Shown here piece after piece: positions 1-6,150 of a stretch of DNA of 20,309 nt (positions are counted from its first letter, which is position 1; every line of letters starts with the position of its first letter). Source of the stretch: Quadrisphaera sp. (lineage in GTDB: Bacteria; Actinomycetota; Actinomycetes; Actinomycetales; Quadrisphaeraceae). Location: contig JARIBR010000043.1 of the NCBI GenBank assembly GCA_029258695.1, positions 1 to 20,309 of the forward strand. The letters are read 5' to 3'. The notes beneath the pieces were generated by a model. The model had not been told where the DNA came from. It saw only the letters and a list, made by a program, of their open reading frames with translations, and did no database searches. The translations under genes and the position numbers were made by a program.

Positions 1-849
1 CACTGCCTGCGGGTCGACCTCTCCCTGGGAGTCAGGAGTGTGAGCGATGCGAAAAAGGGTCGCTGCGAGGTGCCGCCCGTCCTGACCCAGGCTCCTCGGG
101 GCCGAGAACCCGTCGGGTTCGCGCAGGGCCGAGGGTTCGAGAGCAAGACGTCGCCAGCTCTGCATCTCTCGCCGCGCAGCCAGGATCGTCGGGTAATCGT
201 TGGTCGTCACCGTCGAGAGGACCGTGCGCCCAGTCCTCGATGCGGCGCGTGGCTGCGGCCTGCCGAAGCTGCCTCCGTCACCGTGGACGTTGACGATGGT
301 CCCCTCGTCCCGCCGCTCCGTGGAGAGAAACGCTCCCCCCCTCCTCTCGCCCGCGACCACGGCGCCCCGAAACTCCTTGGCTCGATGAGGAAACCGGAGA
401 TGGGCACGCGCTTCACCCTTGGTGATGTGTCGCAGCTCCTCCGACAACAGCACCAGACGGCCGATGCTCCCCTGACCGGTCGGCGCTTCGAAGCCGAGAA
501 CGAGCTCGTAGGTCAGGAAGGTCGTGGTTGGCCTCGTCTCCGCGCCGAGGTCATCGACCACGACGCGCGGGACGAGCATCTCCGCTCTCAGGGTGATCTC
601 CCCCGGAGCCCCGCTGTACCCGTTCCAGAAAAGATCACGTGGATCACTGCCACGGATACCGGAGGCACCCCGGAGCTTTTGTGATGCCTCGTTGAGCGTC
701 TCGTCAGCCAGGTGAGACAGGAACTCGATGGCGTCGAACACGTTCGACTTCCCGATGCCATTGGCACCGGCGATGCAGGTGAACGGCCCGAAGTCCGCAC
801 CCACGTCGAGAAGGTTCTTGAACCCCTTGACCTCCAGCCTCGTCAGCAC
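1..849 (-). CDS. AAA family ATPase (AAA_15/AAA_21, SMC/OLD-like), 5' part only
   Basis: Open reading frame of 283 codons read on the minus strand from GTG at 849 to the window edge; the C-terminus lies outside. An in-frame TAG at 859-861 rules out a longer N-terminus. The N-terminus MLTRLEVKGFKNL followed by GPFTCIAGANGIGKSN (Walker A GANGIGKS, residues 28-35) is the standard opening of SMC/OLD-like AAA_15/AAA_21 ATPases. Residues about 250-270 (SLGQDGRHLAATLFRI) match the 'dG.nLa..L' block these proteins carry before the second half of the ATPase domain. Walker B is not in the window. No Shine-Dalgarno is evident; a TAGCCT hexamer sits 6 nt before the start. G+C is about 62-65%, with codons such as CAA, TTT and CTT that neighbours avoid, suggesting transfer. 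Proteins of this type often belong to defence or overcoming-lysogeny-like modules; that role is inference. Confidence 0.85.
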   Translation of the reverse strand, partial: MLTRLEVKGFKNLLDVGADFGPFTCIAGANGIGKSNVFDAIEFLSHLADETLNEASQKLRGASGIRGSDPRDLFWNGYSGAPGEITLRAEMLVPRVVVDDLGAETRPTTTFLTYELVLGFEAPTGQGSIGRLVLLSEELRHITKGEARAHLRFPHRAKEFRGAVVAGERRGGAFLSTERRDEGTIVNVHGDGGSFGRPQPRAASRTGRTVLSTVTTNDYPTILAARREMQSWRRLALEPSALREPDGFSAPRSLGQDGRHLAATLFRIAHTPDSQGEVDPQAV

Positions 850-855
850 CTCACC

Positions 856-861
856 AGGCTA
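856..861 (-). promoter_or_regulatory. Candidate -10 hexamer (TAGCCT) for a leaderless AAA ATPase transcript
   Basis: TAGCCT ends 6 nt before the GTG start of the AAA ATPase, so transcription would begin at or next to the start codon. No convincing -35 is seen. A perfect inverted repeat, CTGCCA-N6-TGGCAG (866-883), lies just upstream and could act as a weak terminator for the regulator gene or as an operator; it has no T-tract. Confidence 0.4.
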
Positions 862-913
862 GCGGCTGCCAGCCCTGTGGCAGGTCGACGCGAGAGCGAA
901 GCGGCGAGGCCCC

Positions 914-1354
914 TCACCGGTTCTCGTGGTCCTCGAAGACCAGCAGCGTGCGCGTCGAGAGCACCCCGGGCAGGGTCGTGATCTGCTCGAGCACCACGCG
1001 GCGCAGCGCCTCGTTGTCGGCGGCGCGCACCAGCAGCACCACGTCGACGTCCCCGCCGGTCAGGGCCATGTGGCGCACCTCCTCGATGGCGCGCAGCCGC
1101 GGCACCATCTCGCGCCAGTCCTGCTGGCGGATCGACAGCGTCACGTAGGCCGTCGTCGTCAGCCCCGCCCGCACCGGGTCCACCACGGCGGTGAAGCCGG
1201 TGATGACGCCGCTGCGCTGCAGGCGCTCGAGCCGCTGGTAGGCGCTGGCCCGCGAGATGCTCACGCGCTCCGCCAGCGCGCGCACCGAGAGCCGGCCGTC
1301 CGCGGTCAGGGCAGCGACGATCGCGGAGTCGACGGCGTCCAGCGAGCCACTCAT
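914..1354 (-). CDS. Lrp/AsnC family transcriptional regulator
   Basis: 146 residues, the usual length of the family. Residues about 5-60 form the AsnC-type winged helix-turn-helix (LDAVDSAIVAALTADGRLSV, then ERVSISRASAYQRLERLQ and GVITGFTAVVDP). The rest is the RAM/ligand-binding domain that drives oligomerisation. The ATG at 1354 is chosen because the HTH begins directly after it; longer versions run backwards through the divergent operon and are not credible. It is transcribed away from the E1 alpha gene across a 150-bp gap. In many bacteria such a regulator controls the adjacent branched-chain 2-oxoacid dehydrogenase genes in response to amino acids; that role here is inferred from position. 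A TTGACG -35-like hexamer inside a perfect inverted repeat lies about 30 bp upstream and suggests autoregulation. Confidence 0.9.
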   Translation of the reverse strand: MSGSLDAVDSAIVAALTADGRLSVRALAERVSISRASAYQRLERLQRSGVITGFTAVVDPVRAGLTTTAYVTLSIRQQDWREMVPRLRAIEEVRHMALTGGDVDVVLLVRAADNEALRRVVLEQITTLPGVLSTRTLLVFEDHENR

Positions 1355-1382
1355 CCGTCCACCGTGGCGTGCGGCCCAGCAT

Positions 1383-1396
1383 CCGTCAACAGACGG
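1383..1396. promoter_or_regulatory. Candidate operator overlapping the regulator's -35
   Basis: Perfect inverted repeat CCGTC-AACA-GACGG with an A-rich centre, in the divergent intergenic region between the Lrp-type regulator and the E1 alpha gene. Read on the minus strand it contains TTGACG (1384-1389), a good -35; a CACGGT hexamer 17 bp further on is a poor -10. The placement suits Lrp-type autoregulation and control of the divergent operon. Inference only. Confidence 0.35.
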
Positions 1397-1504
1397 CTGG
1401 CCCCTCGGTGACCCACATGAGCGCCGAACGTCCACACCTGCGTGGCGGGCGTGGCACTTCGGATGGCAGAGGTGCACAGTCGTGGACACCCAGAGGAGTC
1501 GACG

Positions 1505-2647
1505 ATGACCCAGCAGACCGCCCCACCCCTCCCCGCGGAGACCGAGCCCGACGGTTCGGATGCCCTCGACCGCTCGCTCACCACGCCCGTGCAGCTCATC
1601 GACGCTGATGGCCGCGCGGTGCCCGACGACCGCTATCGGCTCCCGGACGCCGACCGCCTGCTGCGCCTGCACCGCGCGATGGTCGCCGCCCGCCGCCTCA
1701 ACGACGTCGCGAGCGCTCTCGTGCGCCAGGGACGCCTCGCGGTCTACCCCTCCTCGCATGGCCAGGAGGCCTGCCAGGTGGCCGCCGCCGACGTGCTGTC
1801 CGAGGGCGACTGGCTCTTCCCCACCTACCGCGACACCGCCGCCGTGGTCGCCCGCGGGGTGGACCCCGTCGAGGCGCTCGTCTCGCTCAAGGGCGAGTGG
1901 CACTGCGGGTACGACCCCACGGACCTCCACGTCGCCCCGCAGGCGACGCCGCTGGCCACCCAGCTGCCCCACGCGGTGGGTGCGGCGCAGGCGGCGGCGG
2001 TGCGCGGCACCGGCGAGGTGACCCTGGCGCTGTGCGGTGACGGCGCCACGTCCGAGGGCGACTTCCACGCCGCGCTGAACTTCGCCGGGGTGTTCGCCGC
2101 CCCGGCGGTCTTCCTCGTGCAGAACAACCAGTGGGCGATCTCGGTGCCGATGAGCCGTCAGAGCGCCGCGCCGTCGCTGGCGCACAAGGGCGTCGGGTAC
2201 GGGGTCCCGGCCCGCCGGGTGGACGGCAACGACGTCGCCGCGTGCGTCGCGGTGCTCGACGAGGCGCTCGCGCGGGCCCGGCGCGGCGACGGCCCGACGC
2301 TCGTGGTCGCCGAGACCTACCGCGTGCAGGCCCACACCAACGCCGACGACGCCACGCGCTACCGCGAGCAGGACGAGGTGGACGGCTGGGCCCCCCGGGA
2401 CCCGCTGGTGCGCCTGACCGCCTACCTGCGTGAGGTGGGCGCGCTGGACGACGCCGCTGCCGCGCAGGCCGACGAGGCCGCGGACGCCCTCGCGGCGACC
2501 CTGCGCGCCAGCGCCGTGGAGGACATGACGCCGGAGCCCTCGGAGCTCTTCGCGCACGTCCACACCGAGCCGACCCCGCAGCTGCTCGCCCAGGCGGCGC
2601 TGCTGGCGGACGAGATGGACGACGCCAGCCCGGAGGTGGCCCGATGA
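1505..2647 (+). CDS. bkdA: 2-oxoacid dehydrogenase E1 component, alpha subunit (likely branched-chain)
   Basis: 380 residues. Thiamine-diphosphate-dependent E1 alpha subunit, which with E1 beta decarboxylates a 2-oxoacid and passes the acyl group to the lipoyl arm of E2. The ThDP/Mg motif begins GDGATSEGDF (GDG at 178-180) and ends at NN (207-208). WLFPTYRD (about 103-110) and the loop AHTNADDATRYR (about 295-306), equivalent to the regulatory loop of E1 alpha, are also present. The start is ATG 1505 because GAGGAG lies 6 nt upstream; an upstream in-frame ATG at 1442 has no such site and would add an unconserved 21-residue leader. It is first in a three-gene operon, overlaps E1 beta by ATGA, and is divergent from the Lrp-type gene. 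Branched-chain specificity is inferred from the regulator and family resemblance; pyruvate dehydrogenase is the alternative. Confidence 0.92.
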   Translation: MTQQTAPPLPAETEPDGSDALDRSLTTPVQLIDADGRAVPDDRYRLPDADRLLRLHRAMVAARRLNDVASALVRQGRLAVYPSSHGQEACQVAAADVLSEGDWLFPTYRDTAAVVARGVDPVEALVSLKGEWHCGYDPTDLHVAPQATPLATQLPHAVGAAQAAAVRGTGEVTLALCGDGATSEGDFHAALNFAGVFAAPAVFLVQNNQWAISVPMSRQSAAPSLAHKGVGYGVPARRVDGNDVAACVAVLDEALARARRGDGPTLVVAETYRVQAHTNADDATRYREQDEVDGWAPRDPLVRLTAYLREVGALDDAAAAQADEAADALAATLRASAVEDMTPEPSELFAHVHTEPTPQLLAQAALLADEMDDASPEVAR

Positions 2648-3630
2648 CCGCGACGAAGATGACGATGGCCGGCGCCCTGAACACCGCGCTGGCCGACGCG
2701 ATGGAGGCCGACGGCTCCGTGGTGGTGCTCGGCGAGGACGTCGGGCCGCTCGGCGGGGTCTTCCGGGTCACCGACGGCCTGACCGCCCGCTTCGGGGAGG
2801 CTCGCTGCTACGACACCCCGCTGTCGGAGGCGGGCATCGTCGGCACGGCCATCGGCATGGCGATGAACGGGCTGCGTCCGGTCGTCGAGATGCAGTTCGA
2901 CGCCTTCGCCTATCCCGCGTTCGAGCAGATCACCAGCCAGCTCGCGAAGACGAGCAACCGCACCCGCGGGGCCGTGCGCCTGCCCGTGGTGGTGCGCATC
3001 CCCTACGCCGGCGGGATCGGCGGGGTGGAGCACCACAGCGACTCCTCCGAGGCGTACTACGCCCACACGCCGGGCCTGACGGTGGTGGCGCCGGCCACCA
3101 ACGCCGACGCCTACGGGCTGCTGCGCGCGGCGATCGAGTCCGACGACCCGGTGATCTTCCTCGAGCCCAAGCGGCAGTACTTCACCAGGGAGGAGGTGGA
3201 CCTCTCGGCGTCGACGCTTCCCATCGGGCGCGCGGTGGTCCGCCGGGGCGGCGCCGACGCCACGCTCATCGCCTACGGGCCGTCCGTCGCGGTGGCGCTG
3301 GCCGCCGCCGAGCAGGCCGCCACCGAGGGCCGTGACCTCGCGGTGGTGGACCTGCGGAGCATCACGCCCTTCGACGACGAGACCGTGATGGACCAGGTGC
3401 GCCGCACCGGGCGCGCCGTGGTGGTGGCGGAGGCGCCGGGGTTCGCGTCCGTGGCCTCGGAGATCGTCGCGCGCGTCCAGGAGCAGTGCTTCCACTCCCT
3501 CGCCGCCCCGGTGCGCCGGGTCACGGGGTTCGACGTCCCGTACCCCCCGCCGAAGCTGGAGCGCCACCACCTGCCCGGCGTGGACCGGGTGCTGGACACC
3601 GTCGAGGAGCTGCAGTGGGAGGAAGGATGA
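2644..3630 (+). CDS. bkdB: 2-oxoacid dehydrogenase E1 component, beta subunit (likely branched-chain)
   Basis: 328 residues, normal length for E1 beta. The N-terminal pyrimidine-binding half shows LGEDVGPLGGVFRVTDGL, CYDTPLSEAGIVGTAIG and VVEMQFDAFAYPAFEQI. The GVEHHSDSSEAYYAHTPGL block carries the His-containing loop near the active site. The transketolase C-terminal domain follows (about 205-325, including VVDLRSITPFDDETV). The ATG overlaps the E1 alpha stop (ATGA), and GGAGGTGG 5 nt upstream inside the alpha gene gives a good ribosome site, so translation is coupled and the subunits are made in equal amounts. The end overlaps the E2 start in the same way. Confidence 0.93.
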   Translation: MTATKMTMAGALNTALADAMEADGSVVVLGEDVGPLGGVFRVTDGLTARFGEARCYDTPLSEAGIVGTAIGMAMNGLRPVVEMQFDAFAYPAFEQITSQLAKTSNRTRGAVRLPVVVRIPYAGGIGGVEHHSDSSEAYYAHTPGLTVVAPATNADAYGLLRAAIESDDPVIFLEPKRQYFTREEVDLSASTLPIGRAVVRRGGADATLIAYGPSVAVALAAAEQAATEGRDLAVVDLRSITPFDDETVMDQVRRTGRAVVVAEAPGFASVASEIVARVQEQCFHSLAAPVRRVTGFDVPYPPPKLERHHLPGVDRVLDTVEELQWEEG

Positions 3631-5126
3631 GCGCCGACGTCTTCGCCCTGCCGGACCTCGGCGAGGGGCTGAGCGAGGCGGAGGTGGTCCGCTGGCTCGT
3701 CGCGGCCGGCGACGCCGTGGTCGTCGACCAGCCGATCGTCGAGGTGGAGACGGCCAAGTCGCTCGTCGAGCTGCCGTCGCCCTTCGCCGGGACGGTCGGT
3801 GAGCTGCACGGCGCCGAGGGCGACGTGGTGCCCGTCGGCGCGGCGCTGATGACGATGGCCGGCGCCGAGCCCGAGGAGCGCGGTGGCTCCGGGCACGTGC
3901 TCATCGGCTACGGCACGTCCGCGCCGGAGGCCTCCCGGGGCGGGCGGCGCGGCCGGCGTGGGCGCGCCGAGGCACAGGCCACCGTCGTCGAGGAGGTCAC
4001 CGTCGTCGAGGAGGCCGCCGCGGTGGACGCTCCGGCGCGCGCCCTGCTGGTCAGCTCGCCGCTGGTCCGCGCGCTGGCCCGCCGCCGGGGCCTGGACCTG
4101 GCTGCCGTCGAGGGGAGCGGACCGGACGGGCTGATCACCCGCTCCGACGTCGAGGCGGCATCGGCGGCGCCCGACCCGGCGAGCGCAGGTACGGACGTGC
4201 ACGCGCCAGCGACGCCGCCCCCGTCGACAGCGACTCCCAGCGCAGGTACGGACGTGCACGCGCCAGCGACGCCGCCGAGCAAGAACGGCGCCGCCGCCCA
4301 GGAGCCTGGCCGTGAGCACCCCGAGCCGGCCGCGTCGGGCACGTCCGTAGGCGCACCGCCGACCGCGCCGCGCACGTCCGTGGGCGTGGCGGACGGTGAG
4401 AAGGACGCGGGCACCGACCGGCGCACCGGCCTGCCCGAGCTGCGCCGCGTCCCGGTGCGCGGGGTGCGCCGGGCCATCAGCGAGGCGATGACCCGCAGCC
4501 GCACCGAGATCCCCGAGGCCACCGCCTGGGTGGACGTCGACGCCACCGCGCTCCTGGAGCTGCGCGGCGCGCTGGCACGCGACGGTGAGCGCGGGCCCGG
4601 CCTGCTGGCCCTGGTGGCGCGCTTCGTCGTCGCCGGCCTCGCGCGCTTCCCGGAGCTCAACGCCCGCCTCGACACCGGCGCCGGCGAGGTGGTGCTGCTC
4701 GACGGGGTGAACCTCGGCATCGCCGTCCAGGCCGAGCGCGGCCTGCTGGTCCCCGCGGTGCGCGGCGCCCACCGGCTCAGCGCCCGCAACCTCGACGCCG
4801 AGATCCGCCGCCTCGTCGACGCCGCCCGCAGCGGCGCCGCCTCCCCCGCGGAGCTGGGCGGCGGGTCGTTCACCCTCAACAACCACGGGGTGATGGGCCT
4901 GGACGGCAGCGCGGCCATCATCAACCACCCGGAGGTCGCGATCCTCAGCATGGGGAGGGTGCTCCCCCGCCCGTGGGTCGTGGGCGGCGCGGTGGTGCCC
5001 CGCAGCATCACCCAGCTCTCCCTCGCCTTCGACCACCGGGTGTGCGACGGCGGGACGGCCGGCGGCTTCCTGCGGTTCGTCGCCGACGCCGTCGAGGACC
5101 CGGGCGGCGCGATCGCGGACCTCTGA
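3627..5126 (+). CDS. bkdC: 2-oxoacid dehydrogenase E2 component, dihydrolipoyl acyltransferase
   Basis: 499 residues. Core acyltransferase of the complex: accepts the acyl group on a swinging lipoyl arm and transfers it to CoA. Domains: one lipoyl domain (about 1-78; lipoylated Lys44 in VETAKS); a flexible linker; a peripheral-subunit-binding domain (about 140-176, SSPLVRALARRRG ... GPDGLITRSDV); a second Ala/Pro/Thr-rich linker (about 177-270); and the catalytic domain (about 271-499) ending with DHRVCDGG (His470, Asp474), the acyltransferase signature. The start ATG 3627 overlaps the E1 beta stop, with GGAGGAAGG directly upstream; longer forms reading into E1 beta are excluded by the lipoyl domain starting at residue 4. 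The second linker contains short repeats absent from the family core. No E3 gene follows, so lipoamide dehydrogenase must be supplied from elsewhere. Confidence 0.93.
   Translation: MSADVFALPDLGEGLSEAEVVRWLVAAGDAVVVDQPIVEVETAKSLVELPSPFAGTVGELHGAEGDVVPVGAALMTMAGAEPEERGGSGHVLIGYGTSAPEASRGGRRGRRGRAEAQATVVEEVTVVEEAAAVDAPARALLVSSPLVRALARRRGLDLAAVEGSGPDGLITRSDVEAASAAPDPASAGTDVHAPATPPPSTATPSAGTDVHAPATPPSKNGAAAQEPGREHPEPAASGTSVGAPPTAPRTSVGVADGEKDAGTDRRTGLPELRRVPVRGVRRAISEAMTRSRTEIPEATAWVDVDATALLELRGALARDGERGPGLLALVARFVVAGLARFPELNARLDTGAGEVVLLDGVNLGIAVQAERGLLVPAVRGAHRLSARNLDAEIRRLVDAARSGAASPAELGGGSFTLNNHGVMGLDGSAAIINHPEVAILSMGRVLPRPWVVGGAVVPRSITQLSLAFDHRVCDGGTAGGFLRFVADAVEDPGGAIADL
4182..4276. repeat. 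38-bp direct repeat, 57-bp period, inside the E2 linker
   Basis: Two exact 38-bp copies at 4182-4219 and 4239-4276. Both encode S-AGTDVHAPATPP in the E2 linker and are 19 codons apart. Each contains TACGGACGTGC. Two inverted relatives of that core follow downstream in the same linker (4339 and 4372). Confidence 0.9.
4339..4386. repeat. Inverted relatives of the E2-linker repeat core
   Basis: GCACGTCCGTAGGCG (4339-4353) and GCACGTCCGTGGGCG (4372-4386), 33 bp apart, encode TSVG-type peptides. Their cores are the reverse complement of ACGGACGTGC found twice in the direct repeat at 4182-4276. Confidence 0.7.
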
Positions 5127-5139
5127 GCGGCGCGCCCCC

Positions 5140-6030
5140 TCAGCCGTCCGCTGCGGGGGCGCCGCGGTAGCGGCCGAACGGGTCGCCGTGCACGCCGGGG
5201 CCCTCGACGACGAGGCCGCGCAGCATCTCGCGGGCTGCGGTCCGCGCGTCGTCCACCAGGTCACCGGTGGAGTCGAAGTCGAACGGGCTCACCCGCCGTG
5301 CCGGCGGCGGCGGCAGGAAGACCACGGGCACGGCGCCGGCGACGGCGGGCAGCGACGCCTCGAGCTGGGCACGCTGCTGCACCCGGGTCACCCACGTCAG
5401 CACGTCGCTCACGCGCGCACGCTGCGGCGCCAGCGTCGGGACGGTGCAGTCCAGCACCACCATCGACGCCGCCCCGCGCTCCAGGGCCTGGAGCACCGGG
5501 ACCAGGGCGAGCACGCCGCCGTCCACCATCGCGCGCCCGTCCACGTCGACGGCCTCGAAGACCCCGGGGATCGCCGCGCTGGCGAGCAGCGCGGGAACGA
5601 GGTCCCCGTCGTCGACGACCTGCGTCCGCTCCGTCACCAGGTCGAGCGTCACCACCGACAGCGGCACGGCGAGCTCGGCGAACGTGGACGCCGGCACGAC
5701 CGTCGCGATCGTCTCCTCGAGGCCCTCGGCACCGACGGCGTGGGTGCCGGAGCGCTGCAGGCGCCACACCAGGCTCAGCGGGTTGCCGGGGAAGACGTCG
5801 CGGCGGCGCATGGGCAGCCACACGTCCTCCAGGCGCTGGGACGCCCCGACCGGCTCGGTCGCGAGGATGGCCCCGTTGAGCGCCCCCACCGAGGTGCCGA
5901 CGACGAGGTCCGGGCGCACGCCCGCCTCCTCGAGGGCGCCGAGCATCCCCACCTGCACCGCCCCGAAGCTCGCCCCGCCACCCAGGACGAACGCCAGCGG
6001 ACGGGGCAGGTCCTTCAGCGAGGTGCTCAC
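5140..6030 (-). CDS. Patatin-like phospholipase / esterase (RssA-type)
   Basis: 296 residues. Serine hydrolase with the patatin Ser-Asp dyad: oxyanion loop GGGASFGAVQVGML (17-30), nucleophile elbow GTSVG (45-49, Ser47) and DGG (Asp170). The family hydrolyses acyl esters of lipids; the substrate here cannot be told. Cytoplasmic, with no signal peptide. The start is GTG 6030 (MSTSLKDLPRPLAFVLGGG), which puts the oxyanion loop at the usual distance from the N-terminus; AGG lies 8 nt upstream. A longer frame continues backwards through the divergent gene and is not credible. It converges on the E2 gene with only 13 bp between the stops and is divergent from the gamma-glutamyltransferase. Confidence 0.88.
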   Translation of the reverse strand: MSTSLKDLPRPLAFVLGGGASFGAVQVGMLGALEEAGVRPDLVVGTSVGALNGAILATEPVGASQRLEDVWLPMRRRDVFPGNPLSLVWRLQRSGTHAVGAEGLEETIATVVPASTFAELAVPLSVVTLDLVTERTQVVDDGDLVPALLASAAIPGVFEAVDVDGRAMVDGGVLALVPVLQALERGAASMVVLDCTVPTLAPQRARVSDVLTWVTRVQQRAQLEASLPAVAGAVPVVFLPPPPARRVSPFDFDSTGDLVDDARTAAREMLRGLVVEGPGVHGDPFGRYRGAPAADG

Positions 6031-6111
6031 GGGAGCAACCTGCCAGCGACCAGCGCGCACGGCCACCGCACCACCGAGGCCGCGCGGCGCGCTCGCGCGC
6101 GTGGGAGCGTG

Positions 6112-6146
6112 CCGGGTGGGCACCGATCCGACACCGCACCCGGAGG
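6112..6146 (+). promoter_or_regulatory. Possible ribosome-site-sequestering stem before the gamma-glutamyltransferase
   Basis: CCGGGTG (6112-6118) is complementary to CACCCGG (6137-6143); the second arm runs into GGAGG (6142-6146), the Shine-Dalgarno of the gamma-glutamyltransferase. An RNA hairpin here would mask part of the ribosome site. The 120-bp gap (6031-6150) otherwise holds only alternating GC tracts and no clear promoter. Confidence 0.3.
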
Positions 6147-6150
6147 CAGC

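Noticed and set aside
914..2563. Very long minus-strand frame of 549 codons covering the E1 alpha gene
   Set aside because: Only its last 146 codons (the Lrp-type regulator) have family motifs; the rest is the antisense of E1 alpha, an artefact of high GC.
4182..4276. Direct repeats as a CRISPR-like array
   Set aside because: Only two units, translated in frame inside a gene, with a 19-bp spacer too short for CRISPR and no cas genes.
5188..6150. N-terminal extension of the gamma-glutamyltransferase frame
   Set aside because: It is antisense to the patatin gene, has no family similarity, and a GGAGG-ATG start is present at 6151.
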